From: Dentipellis sp. KUC8613
Lineage: Eukaryota; Basidiomycota; Agaricomycetes; Russulales; Hericiaceae
Assembly (NCBI GenBank): GCA_002286715.1
Contig: NSJX01000019.1
Coordinates: 478,101 to 489,648 of the forward strand
Reading direction: 5' to 3'
DNA: 11,548 nucleotides
Part shown: piece after piece, positions 1 to 6,783 of the stretch
Position numbering within the stretch: the stretch's first letter is position 1
Layout: each line of letters begins with the position of its first letter
Position numbers and translations under genes: made by a program
The notes under the pieces: generated by a model
Told to the model about the DNA's origin: nothing
Seen by the model: the letters and a program-made list of their open reading frames with translations, nothing else
Databases searched by the model: none

Positions 1-103
1 TACTGTGCGTTGCTAAGGTATCAATGTATGTGTGTGCAAATTTTGATAAGGATTGAACAAGAACTCAAGCCTACAGAAAACAAATTCTAATGATTGGAAA
101 GGA
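1..103. other. Left edge, AT-rich, probable element interior
   Basis: No gene is seen. Read on the minus strand, the stretch just inside copy A1 keeps a TTTTCTGTA-like segment also present inside the third 5' copy near 11330. The transposon body therefore probably continues through this edge. Nothing else is recognisable. Confidence 0.35.
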
Positions 104-208
104 ATGTGGCTGCAGTTGTGGGAACTGACTTCCTAACGGGGCGATGCAAGGTCGTGCAAGTCCCTAAGGGCCGCCCCATATTTAGAACTGATTCATAGAT
201 GAATCAGA
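104..208 (-). mobile_element. 5' terminus of Helentron-like element, copy A1
   Basis: This 105-bp block matches 6679-6783 and the reverse complement of 11199-11305. All three share ATGTGGCTG, a GTGGGAAC-TTCC stretch and the end palindrome CTGATTCATAGATGAATCAG (here 188-207). Similarity stops just past the palindrome in all three copies (after AATCAGAA), which marks a true element boundary. Read on the minus strand the element begins TCTGATTCATC and is preceded by T, so its body runs leftward out of the window. The middle of the block (about 137-175) has diverged more than in the other two copies. Assignment as the 5' end rests on the family model: it carries the inverted complement of the motif that sits inside the hairpin/CTAG end. 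The opposite polarity cannot be fully excluded. Confidence 0.6.
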
Positions 209-660
209 ATCGCCCACCGCGGCCCTCGCCACCCTCATTTGCCCACTGCCACCCTCTCCGCCCTCTCCGCCGCCTCTTCATGCCCTCCATGCGCCATACG
301 CGCTGTATGCGCCGTCTCCGCCGTCTCCGCCGCCTCTTCGTGCAGTCCACGTGCTGTCTCCGCCATCTGCTGCCCTCGTTTGCCCACCGCCGCCTTCAAC
401 GCCCGCTGACGCCCTCCAGGTGCCATATGCACCCGCCACGTGCCTCTGCGCGCCGTCAGCACGCCGTACGCGCCCTCTTCGGGCCGTACGTGCTGTCCCC
501 GCGCCCTGCGCCGCCCTCCACTGCCCTTGTTCGCCCTGCGCCGCCCTCCATCGCCCTCCACACGCCCGCCGGCGCCCTCCAGGCGCCGTATGCCGCCCTC
601 CGCTGCCCTCCACCACCCTTGTTCGCCCTGCGCCGCCCTCGTTCGCCCTGCGCCGCCCTT

Positions 661-719
661 GTTCGCCCTGCGCCGCCCTCCATCGCCCTCTACGCGCCTG
701 CCGGCGCCCTCCAGGCGCC
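661..719 (+). repeat. Direct repeat of 529-587
   Basis: A 59-bp segment beginning GTTCGCCCTGCGCCGCCCTC and ending GGCGCCCTCCAGGCGCC, offset 132 bp from its partner. A 19-bp sub-unit GTTCGCCCTGCGCCGCCCT also occurs three times in tandem across 623-679. Confidence 0.8.
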
Positions 720-780
720 CTATGCGCCTGCCGCGCGCCTCTGCGCGCCGTCAGCATGCCATACGCGCCCTCTTCGGGCC
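703..780 (+). repeat. Direct repeat of 408-485
   Basis: A 78-bp segment of island 1 repeated at an offset of 295 bp. Both copies contain GCCTCTGCGCGCCGTCAGCA and end in CGCCCTCTTCGGGCC, with a few substitutions. It shows growth of the island by segmental duplication rather than by composition drift alone. Confidence 0.8.
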
Positions 781-946
781 TCATCCCTCTCCGCCGCCTC
801 CACGCGTCGTCCGCCGCCCTCTCCGCCCTCTCCACCGCCTCTTCGCGCCCTACGCGCACCATTGGCCGCTCTCTCCGCCCTCTCGTCCGCCTTTTCGCGC
901 CCTCTCCGCCCTCCATACGCCGTACGCGCCGTCCGCCGCCCTCTCG

Positions 947-1020
947 TCCCTCTCCGCCGCCTCCATGCGTCGTCCGCCGCCCTCTCCGCCCTCTCCGCCA
1001 CCTCCACGCGCCCTACGCGC
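947..1020 (+). repeat. Direct repeat of 784-857
   Basis: A 74-bp segment starting TCCCTCTCCGCCGCCTCCA and ending GCGCCCTACGCGC. Both copies have the same length and differ by a handful of substitutions. Confidence 0.8.
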
Positions 1021-1720
1021 CGTCCGCACCCTCTCCGACGCCTCCTCGCGCCCTCCACGTGGCGTACGCACTGTTGACGCGCCGCACGCAGTCCCACTGC
1101 GGCCTTATTGCGCCCCAGTGCACCTCACCGCCGTCCTTACTCGCCCACCGTCGCCTCCTCGCGCCTCTACGCGTCTCACCGCTGCCCTCTCGTGCGTCAG
1201 CGCGTCCCACCACCCTCGCCGCCCCTGCCCACCCACCACCGCCCTCTCACGCCCCACCGCTGCTTCCTCGCACCCCCTCGCCGTCTCTGCGCGTCCGCCG
1301 CCGCCGTCGCTCATCCACTGCCTCCCCGCGCCCACAGACGCCCACAGCCGCCCGCCGCTGCCCTCACTCTCCCGCCGCCGCCCTCGCTCTCCCACCGCCG
1401 CCCTCTCGCGCCCCACCGCTGCCCTCGTTCGCCCACCGCCGTGATGCCCTCTCTGCCGCCTCCTCACGCCCTCCATGCACTGTCTGCCGCACTCGACGCC
1501 CTCGAAGCCGTCTCCTCGCGCCCTATGTGCCCTCCACGCGCCCTCACCGCCGCCCTCACCGCCCTCGTTCGCCCACCGCCGCCTTCCATGCCCTCGACGG
1601 CCTCTAAGTGCCCTCCTCGCGCCGTATGCGCCCTCAGATTGGTTTTATCACATTTTCAGAGTTAGTTTGGTATATTATTGTACTCACAATATAATCTACT
1701 ATCATTGTTGTTTTATTGTC

Positions 1721-1745
1721 CTGAATGTTAATGCAAGTACTCCTG
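1721..1745 (+). repeat. Family motif, copy 1 (CTGAATG..GCAAGTACT)
   Basis: A 25-bp motif, CTGAATG-YYR-ATGCAAGTACT-YCTG, found three times: 1721-1745 (+), 2396-2420 (+) and 3136-3160 (-). Only three or four positions vary. Each copy lies upstream of a hairpin/CTAG terminus in the same orientation (at 2344, 2624 and 2702), so it is an internal landmark of the family. The spacing to the end differs: 624, 229 and 459 bp. Confidence 0.75.
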
Positions 1746-1788
1746 CCATTGAGACAAACAATGGTCTAATTCAGCCATGAATCACTTT

Positions 1789-1865
1789 TTGATTAGAGAG
1801 AACTCATAAATGTGGAATAAAATCAAAGAAATGCAGAAAAATTACACCAAATCAGATCTAGTCAA
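1789..1865 (+). repeat. 77-bp direct repeat, copy 1
   Basis: This segment, starting TTGATTAGAGAGAACT and ending GATCTAGTCAA, recurs at 2625-2701 with only two mismatches in 77. Its ends are near-inverted (TTGATTAG against CTAGTCAA). Flanks of the two copies are unrelated. Here the flanking bases give T before TTGA on the plus strand and T before TTGA on the minus strand. Confidence 0.85.
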
Positions 1866-1887
1866 ATGAGACCAAACCATTTCAAAA

Positions 1888-1962
1888 TTGGATAAAAGCA
1901 GATAAAAGCAGGAAAAATCATAAAAAATCAGGTGAAGTCAAATAAAATCAAATAATTTCAGA
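1888..1962 (+). other. Phased A-tract stretch, possible curved DNA
   Basis: Short A-runs recur about every 10-11 bp in segments such as GATAAAAGCA, GATAAAAGCA, GGAAAAATCAT, AAAAAATCAGG and TAAAATCAAA. This spacing matches the helical repeat and is the classic pattern for intrinsic bending. It may equally be a decayed short tandem repeat. Biological role is unknown. Confidence 0.45.
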
Positions 1963-2050
1963 CTCATCTCAAACAATCAAAGTAGGATTAGACAGGTTCA
2001 AGAGATGTCAATAATAAGCAAGTGTTGTACATCTTACAATACCACCTCAC

Positions 2051-2070
2051 TGTCTTTCTTCCTGCCCTGA
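2051..2070 (+). repeat. Short direct repeat of 2161-2180
   Basis: TGTCTTTCTTCCTGC followed by C/A-CTGA occurs at 2051-2070 and again 110 bp downstream with one mismatch in 20. It lies inside E1. It could be a remnant of a duplicated segment whose remainder has diverged. Confidence 0.6.
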
Positions 2071-2301
2071 GGTGAGCGAGTTCCTTTTCTCATTTGTGTT
2101 ACCATTTACTTAAGAGCCCATGGTGATACTGCATATCTTTAGGTATATATTCAATATTAGTGTCTTTCTTCCTGCACTGAATAATATCACATGTGTTTAG
2201 CCTGAAACTGAAATAACATAAGTGGGATGAGAGCCATAGCTTTTGGCATCAAGAACTGATTGATACCATTACAAGTTGAATAAAGTAATGCTTTCCCCTG
2301 G

Positions 2302-2344
2302 CTGAATCAGATCTGCCGCACTTGTGACGGCCCACTCCCAACTA
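2302..2344 (+). mobile_element. 3' terminus of Helentron-like element E1
   Basis: A divergent member of the family 3' end. It has CTGAATCAGA, then CTGCCGCACTTGTGACGGC, which can fold with GCCG pairing CGGC and CAC pairing GTG. Exactly 10 nt (CCACTCCCAA) follow, then CTAG and T. Hairpin, about 10 nt, CTRR then T is the hallmark of rolling-circle transposon 3' ends. The longer hairpin and extra differences make this the oldest of the four copies seen. Confidence 0.6.
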
Positions 2345-2363
2345 GTAGAGTGTGGAATTAAAA

Positions 2364-2383
2364 CTGATTCATAGCTGAATCAG
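2364..2383. repeat. Diverged terminal palindrome
   Basis: CTGATTCATAGCTGAATCAG is one base away from the exact palindrome of the family 5' ends (arms of 8 bp, centre TAGC). It is flanked by AA and AAA as in the 5' ends, but the neighbouring ~100-bp block is missing: E1 ends only 19 bp to the left. It may be a 5' end cut by E1 insertion, or the start of the short derivative E2. Confidence 0.5.
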
Positions 2384-2395
2384 AAATCCATTGAA

Positions 2396-2624
2396 CTGAA
2401 TGCCAATGCAAGTACTTCTGTTAATGAAGTCAACAGAGTTTAGATAGATGCAGGACTTGTGGTGACAATGTACAAGCCTGATAATCTCTATCATGTGAAA
2501 ACTGTAGGGAGGCACTCAGAGTAGATGTTCTGATAAAGGTAAGTTGTGTAACTAGAAGATATAAGTCATACCCACCCTCAAAGATGAATCAGAACCTGCC
2601 ACTTGCTGGCCCACTCCTCACTAG
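2396..2624 (+). mobile_element. Element E2, short internally deleted derivative
   Basis: It contains the CTGAATGCCAATGCAAGTACT landmark, then a stretch around 2464-2500 matching the reverse complement of about 3083-3130 in M1 (shared GTACA-GCCTGAT-AT-TCTAT and ATGTG), then the 3' terminus at 2573-2624. The distance from landmark to end is 229 bp against 459 bp in M1. It is therefore a deleted, MITE-like version of the same family. The 5' limit is uncertain and may be the palindrome at 2364. No coding capacity. Confidence 0.6.
2573..2624 (+). mobile_element. 3' terminus of element E2
   Basis: A 52-bp inverted repeat of 2702-2753 with three mismatches: CACCCTCAAAGATGAATCAG, then CCTGCCACTTGCTGGC, then 10 nt, then CTAG followed by T at 2625. 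The stem here is GCCA/TGGC where the opposing copy has GCCG/CGGC: two of the three differences are a compensating base-pair change. This favours a selected hairpin, as in Helitron 3' ends. Confidence 0.75.
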
Positions 2625-2701
2625 TTGATTAGAGAGAACTTATAAATGTGGAATAAAATCAAAGAAATGCAGAAAAATTACACCAAACCAGATCTAGTCA
2701 A
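2625..2701 (+). repeat. 77-bp direct repeat, copy 2, between convergent 3' ends
   Basis: 97% identical to 1789-1865 (two mismatches). Its limits coincide to the base with the CTAG ends of E2 on the left and M1 on the right. The sequences outside E2 and M1 do not continue the flanks of copy 1, so simple insertion of both elements into a duplicated locus is not supported. Capture or filler synthesis during transposition or repair is an alternative. Together with its arms it could form a long fold-back hairpin. Confidence 0.8.
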
Positions 2702-2753
2702 CTAGTGAGGAGTGGGCCGGCAAGCGGCAGGTACTGATTCATCTTTGAGGGTG
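2702..2753 (-). mobile_element. 3' terminus of element M1
   Basis: Fifty-two bases identical to 11409-11460, 8.7 kb away, while the next ~90 bp differ substantially. On the minus strand: CACCCTCAAAGATGAATCAG, CCTGCCGCTTGCCGGC with stem GCCG/CGGC, ten bases CCACTCCTCA, then CTAG and T. The sharply higher identity of the terminal 52 bp points to functional constraint on the end or to conversion. Confidence 0.75.
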
Positions 2754-3380
2754 CATATGTTGTGATCTCAAATTATTACAAAATCTTACATATCTGAGTC
2801 TTTGAATCATTTTGCACAATCTTCTGCCTTTTGCATGATGTATATATATTCTGATTATTCACATTACCTTCATCAGAACATTGACCCTTAGTGGTATTGT
2901 CATTATGATCCCCCTGATTGCTTGTAACTCTGAAAGTGAATTGGCTGTACATCTGAAATTCTTAATTCTAGTAGGCTGACAGAAAGATATCCATGTTTAT
3001 AGTGCTATGAATGTCCCTTTCAATATATATAGGTGCCATGCTATCTACAAAGGTATCTTACAATCATCACTATTGCTCCCTCCCTAAATTTCACACATTA
3101 TAGAAATAATCAGGCCTGTACATTATTACCACTAGCAGGAGTACTTGCATCGGCATTCAGAACACTGGAATATCAATGATATTAGACTATGCTTTCCAAA
3201 CTACTACACCACACAAAACTATACAAATCATATCAAAATAATCTGCCACAACATAAAGGACCAATGGTTTACTACAAGATATCCCACAGAATCATCAGTA
3301 CCTGCATATCGAACAGAAGGAGAAAAAACATACTATGCACAAGCACAATAAGAGATCCGCATGCATGTGAACTCACATGA
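2754..3380 (-). mobile_element. AT-rich 3' module of M1
   Basis: No gene is seen. The first ~90 bp resemble 11461-11548 (shared TCAAATT-TTACA and CATTTTGCA-like stretches). 3083-3130 resembles E2, and 3136-3245 resembles E1. 3246-3380 has no partner in the window and leads into the G-rich island. Small frames here, up to 68 residues, show no recognisable protein. Confidence 0.55.
3136..3160 (-). repeat. Family motif, copy 3
   Basis: On the minus strand CTGAATGCCGATGCAAGTAC, then TCCTG: the same landmark as 1721-1745 and 2396-2420. Homology to E1 continues upstream of it by about 85 bp, showing the motif is internal rather than terminal. Confidence 0.75.
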
Positions 3381-4629
3381 TGTGGGCATCGAACAGCTAT
3401 GCGGGAGCAAGACCATGGCGCATGTGTACGGAACGTGCGAAGACATGCCGTGAGTGGCCGATATGGCGCCAGGAGCACCAAAGGGGGGCAGCATGCACAT
3501 GTGAAAAGGCGGCAGGGTGGTGTGAAGCGAGGGCAGTGACAGGCGCACGAGTGCTGCGCAAGAGTGCACGGTGGTTATGAGGTACACGACGGCGGCACTA
3601 TGATGTGTGCCGGCAGAGCGAGGGCATGTGCCGGCGACCGAGGGTGCATGCCGGCGGTACAAGATGGCAGTGCGATGGCATGCAATGGCGGTGCGGGGCG
3701 CGGGGGCACATGGCAACGGAGCGAGGGCATTGAGAGTCTGAGACGCCGAGCGTGAGGGGCGTGGCGGCGGTGCCAGAGGAGCTTTAGGGGCGTCGGTGTA
3801 CCGCGAGGCGGCATCATGAGGAAATGAGGCCACGGACGAGAGACAGCACCGTGGGCGCGCGAGATGGCAGCGTGGGTGCACAGGGCGGCGGCGCGAGAGC
3901 AGCACGAGGGCATGTGAGGGCGGCCCTGAGCAAGGGCGTAGCTGTGCGAGGGCGTATGGTGGTGTGCAACGGCGTGTGATGGCGTGTGACGACGTGTGAC
4001 GGTGCGCGAAGGCGGCACTGGGGCATGCGACGGCGAACAAGGGCGCGTGGGGGCGGCCCTGGGCACGCGTGACGCGAGAGAGGAAGTGGCGGTTGGGGTG
4101 CGAGAGAGGGTGTAGCGCGCACACGCGCACACGAGATGGCGACGCAGGGGCGTGGCACAGCTGCTGAGGGGCGGCGTGCAGGTGCGCGAGGATGGCAGCG
4201 GCGCGAGAGAAGGCGTGGCGCACACGCAGTGGTAGACAAGGTGCGGGCGCGAGACGGGGTGAACGGGTGGAAGATGGGGCAAGCGGGCGGGAGATGGGGC
4301 AAGCAGGCGGGAGACAGTGAGCGCGGGTGGTGGACGGGGAGCATGGGCGGGATGCGGCACACGTGGGCGGGATGCAGTGGGCGGGATGCAGCGCACGTGG
4401 GCGGGATGCGGGCCGCGTGGGCACGACACGGCGTGAGCGGGTGGGAGATGAGCGGGCGCGAGATGGCGCAAGATGGCGCGGTGAGGCGGCACGAGCAGGC
4501 ACGAGGGCGAAGGTGAGGCGGCATGGTGAGCGCGAGGCGGGGCAAGCTGCGCCTGCGAGCATACGCGAGCACGACACGAGGGCGGAGCGGCAAGGGCGAG
4601 ATGACGGGTGCATGCGAGGGGGAGGGCGG
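3381..4629 (+). repeat. G-rich minisatellite island 2a
   Basis: Composed of GGGCGCGAG, GGCGTGTGACG, GAGATGGCG-type words with G far above C on the plus strand. It is the same kind of sequence as island 1 read on the other strand. Minus-strand frames are open over long overlapping spans (for example 3333-4673, 3575-5155 and 3814-4962 in different frames), all Pro/Ala/Arg/His/Ser-rich. Simultaneous opening of three frames indicates stop-poor composition, not a gene. Confidence 0.8.
4345..4418 (+). repeat. 20-bp tandem repeat in island 2a
   Basis: Units at 4345-4364, 4379-4398 and 4399-4418 of form GGGCGGGATGC-N7-GT, plus a 14-bp deleted unit at 4365-4378. Two of the units carry CACGT at their end. 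The period is not a multiple of three. Confidence 0.85.
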
Positions 4630-4645
4630 GCGGTCCACCGCCCTC
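4622..4645. repeat. Hairpin at G-rich/C-rich strand switch
   Basis: GAGGGCGG, an 8-nt loop, then CCGCCCTC: a perfect 8-bp stem exactly where plus-strand composition turns from G-rich to C-rich. It is either the scar of an inversion or a fold-back switch during repeat growth. Confidence 0.65.
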
Positions 4646-4965
4646 TGTGGCCCTTTCCGACGCCGTTTGCCACCCTTTCCGCTGCCGTTCAGCATCCGCC
4701 GGCCCTCTACACCCTCCACTGCCCTCCGCGCCCTCTCCACCGCCCTTCGCTGCCCTTTCCGCTGCCCTTCGCCCTCCGCCGCCTGCCGCCGCACTGTCTG
4801 CCGCCCTCCGCCGCCCTCTGCGCCCTCCGCCCGCCGCCCTGTGCCCTCCGCCAGCCCTCTGCGCCCTCCGCCGCCCTTTGCCGCCCTTTCCACCGCCCGC
4901 CACGCCGTATGCGTGCCATCTGCACACACGCTCCACGCGCTCCAGCTGCCCTCTCCCGCCATCTC
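4638..4965 (+). repeat. Inverted C-rich block inside G-rich island
   Basis: About 330 bp of CCGCCCTC / CCTTTCCGCTGCC / CCCTCCGCCGCC repeats, opposite in strand bias to both sides and very like island 1. The right switch lies in 4950-4985 and is less sharp than the left. The simplest reading is a segment inverted within one island, or an insertion of an island in the other orientation. Confidence 0.7.
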
Positions 4966-6122
4966 GGCGACCTCTGCGAGCGCGACGGGGCACGGCGGGG
5001 CATCGCTGGGCAGCGAGGTGGTGTCGTGGAGCTCGAGGCATTGCTGCTGGGGCGCCAGAGGGCCTCCACGATGTCGCTAGGGCGCGGAGCAGCGTCGCTA
5101 AGGTGGCAGGGCAGCGTCGTGGGGTCACGGCCTTGAAATGATGCCGCTGGGGCATGCGACGACCCTGAGGGTGTGCATGATGTCGACGTGAGCACGTGTT
5201 GCCACGGCGCGAGGGCCCACAGCGACATGAGGGCGTACGAGGGAGACAAGGCAGCGCCCCATGCTGCGAGAGGGCGCTGCAGGGCGCACAGACGATGGCG
5301 TCACGTGCAAGACAGCCTCACAGTGCGCGAAGCGCGCGCAGTGGGGCGCAGACGGCGCAACAGGGTATTGCGACGGTGCGGCGAGGCAAGAGACGGCGAC
5401 GGGGGACGTGGCCGGGCTGCAGATGGGCGATGTGCGGGCGCGCGAGGCCAGCGGCGGCTTGCGAGGGCGGTCGGGGCACGTGAGATGGCGTGGCGGACAC
5501 GCGCGGGCACGGAGGGGCGGCGTGCGGGGCGGCGGGGGCGTGAGAGATGGCGACGAGAGTGTGTGATGGCTGCGGATGGCGGTGGCCCAGGCAGCGGCAT
5601 GAGGGCACGAGGAGTCATCGCAAAGGCGAACGATGGCGGCGAGGGAGGAGGTGCGACAGTGCGACGGTACGTGACGTCATCATGAAGGGGGTGTGAGAGC
5701 GGCGGCGAGAGCGTTGTCGTGAGCGAACAACGGCGGCGAGGGGAAGGGGGGTGCGACGGCACGTGGCATCATTGTGAAGGTGGCATGAGGGCGGCCCAGG
5801 GTGGGTGGCAGCGGTGCAAGGGCGCAGTGCATCATCGCAAAGGCGTGCAACGGCCGAGGGAGGGTGGGTGAGGGCGAGAGAGAGAGAGAGCGGCGAGCAC
5901 GTGGGGCAACAATGCAGCCACGCCGGGGTGTGGTGCGGCTGCGGAGGGGCTGCGGGCGGCTTCACAAGGGCGGCTGCGGCATGCAAGGGCGGCTGGGGCA
6001 CCAGAAGTCGGGCGGGGGCAACGTATGGCGAACGGGGGCGCGAGGCGGGGGCTACAGAAGGCGTGGGTGGGCGAGAGATGGCGAGCAGGGGCATGAGAAG
6101 GCGCGGGTGGGTGGGAGATGGT
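4966..6122 (+). repeat. G-rich minisatellite island 2b
   Basis: G-over-C sequence with words such as GGCGCGAGG, CGATGGCGGCGAGG, GGGCGGC and GGGAGATGGCGAG. Longer repeats: a segment from 5628 (GCGAACGATGGCGGCGAGG-type, followed by GTGCGAC and ACGTGACGTCATCAT) recurs 97 bp later from 5725. The CATCGCAAAGGCG segment near 5615 recurs near 5833. A short GA run lies at about 5877-5891. Frames of up to 196 residues on either strand have compositionally biased, unrecognisable products. Confidence 0.75.
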
Positions 6123-6166
6123 GAGGGAAGAAGAAAAAGAAGAAAGAAGAAAGAAGAAAGAAGAAA
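6123..6166 (+). repeat. 44-nt purine tract, (AAGAAAG)n
   Basis: An uninterrupted purine run whose centre is a 7-bp AAGAAAG repeat. It sits at the edge of the G-rich island. Such homopurine mirror-like tracts can form triplex DNA. On the M1 strand it is a polypyrimidine tract just before the C-rich island, which resembles the order at 8997-9420. Confidence 0.8.
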
Positions 6167-6229
6167 CTTATGTTTCCCTGCCACTCCGCCTCTCCCATCC
6201 ATCATTGTATCTTGTGCCGTCTGTGCATC

Positions 6230-6269
6230 TGTGCGTGCGTGTGCATGTGCACATATGTGTGCATATACA
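6230..6269. repeat. 40-nt alternating purine-pyrimidine tract
   Basis: TGTGCGTGCGTGTGCATGTG and the following 20 bases alternate strictly between pyrimidine and purine, mixing TG, CG, CA and TA steps. This is the sequence pattern prone to Z-DNA. It lies 64 bp from the purine tract. Confidence 0.8.
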
Positions 6270-6678
6270 AGGGTGTGTGGTGAGCTGGTTCAAGGAGGCG
6301 TGTCTTCGTCCCAATGACGAGTTTGGCAATTTCCGTGGCGAGCATGCGTGCTGTCGTCGATGGACTGAGACACTCTCTCAAGGTCCAATAAAATCTATAA
6401 ACTTTTGAATAAATTACAGCGTGTTACAATAGCAGTTCTCCAGCCTTACAGAAGATGCGAAATTTTTCTGTGCAACATTGAGTCTGAAATATGCAGATTC
6501 CGGAAATAGAGCCCTCTCATGCGACGTGACTTCACATTTTCGAGTCATAAGAATGTTCAGCAATTATGCAAAATTCAGCACATGTGTATAGTATAGCTGT
6601 CCACGTCTCTGCTAACTTTCAGCTGTATTGCCTCATTATTGAAGCATAAAAGAAATAAACATGTTGAGAAGTGAATGG
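6270..6678. other. Spacer between island and 5' block of M1, no gene seen
   Basis: Mixed-composition then AT-rich sequence. AATAAA-like words occur at 6388-6394 and 6407-6412, but there is no supported transcript. A short frame opens from 6118 through the purine tract to 6408; its last ~35 residues are not low-complexity, but no family is recognised. Confidence 0.4.
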
Positions 6679-6783
6679 ATGTGGCTGAAATCGTGGGAAC
6701 TAACTTCCTGAAGTTGTCATTTTGAAGTCTGCGGATTTTGGTGGGCTCCCCCATTATTAGAACTGATTCATAGATGAATCAGA
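6679..6783 (-). mobile_element. 5' terminus of element M1, copy A2
   Basis: The best preserved match to the 11199-11305 copy: shared ATGTGGCTGAAAT, GTGGGAAC-AACTTCC, TTTTGAAGT, CTGCG, CCCCATTATTAGAA and the exact palindrome at 6763-6782. Homology ends at GAA/TTC immediately outside, then unrelated sequence. Minus-strand reading gives T before TCTGATTCATC, consistent with T^T insertion described for Helentrons, rather than the A^T of canonical Helitrons. Confidence 0.65.

Larger units (their letters stand above)
211..1634 (+). repeat. C-rich degenerate minisatellite island 1
   Basis: About 1.4 kb built from variants of CGCCCTC, CCGCCGC and ACGCGCC, almost purely C-over-G on the plus strand. 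Longer direct duplications sit on top of this: 408-485 repeats at 703-780; 529-587 repeats at 661-719; 784-857 repeats at 947-1020 (163 bp apart). The second locus, 661-780, carries the first two segments joined, whereas upstream they are separate and in the other order. Several plus-strand frames stay open for hundreds of bases and would encode Pro/Ala/Arg/Ser-rich protein. Repeat lengths such as 59 and 74 bp are not multiples of three, so coding is not supported. The island abuts the palindrome of copy A1 on the left and an AT-rich module conserved in the element family on the right. Confidence 0.85.
1635..2344 (+). mobile_element. Element E1, 3' portion of Helentron-like copy
   Basis: An AT-rich body that ends in the family 3' terminus. 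Its first 111 bp (1635-1745) align colinearly with the reverse complement of 3136-3245 in element M1. Shared landmarks include CAGATT at the start, ATCATTG near the middle and CTGAATG-ATGCAAGTACTCCTG at 1721-1745. The homology begins exactly where the C-rich island ends, so the island may be internal to E1. The 5' end of E1 is not identified: the terminus-like block at 104-208 points the other way. No ORF with recognisable product lies here. Confidence 0.55.
2702..6783 (-). mobile_element. Candidate complete Helentron-like element M1, non-autonomous
   Basis: Read on the minus strand, it begins TCTGATTCATC (5' block 6783-6679) and ends in the hairpin/CTAG terminus at 2702, with T flanking both sides. 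The terminal TCTGATTCATC is the inverted complement of subterminal GATGAATCAGT near the 3' end, as in Helentron/Helitron2 asymmetric repeats. Order along the minus strand is: 5' block, AT-rich spacer, polypyrimidine tract, long C-rich minisatellite island, AT-rich module with the CTGAATG landmark, 3' end. HINE-type elements are known to combine short subterminal inverted repeats, internal tandem repeats and a 3' hairpin. No Rep/HUH or helicase motif is visible, so it would depend on a helper. Pairing of these two ends is inferred; nested insertions could break it. Confidence 0.5.

Noticed and set aside
351..1607. 418-residue and other plus-strand frames in island 1
   Set aside because: Overlapping frames are open simultaneously; low-complexity products; internal duplications of 59 and 74 bp would shift the frame.
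1721..3160. CTGAATG..GCAAGTACT copies as terminal inverted repeats of a 1.4-kb element
   Set aside because: Homology between 1635-1745 and 3136-3245 continues outside the motif, so it is internal to the family rather than an end.
3575..5155. 526-residue open frame on the minus strand, and overlapping frames of 446 and 382 residues
   Set aside because: Three minus-strand frames are open together over the same C-rich repeats, products are Pro/Ala/Arg/His-rich with no domain, and repeat periods are not triplet. Composition explains them.
5672..5679. TGACGTCA, a perfect CRE-like palindrome
   Set aside because: A single 8-bp site within a repeat; its duplicate 97 bp later does not keep it.
6283..6300. 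GAGCTGGTTCAAGG resembling a Pol III B box
   Set aside because: No A box or tRNA fold at the right distance was seen.
6118..6408. 96-residue frame with a charged start and ordinary-looking tail
   Set aside because: Its start lies in the AAGAAAG microsatellite and the alternating tract; no family is recognised.
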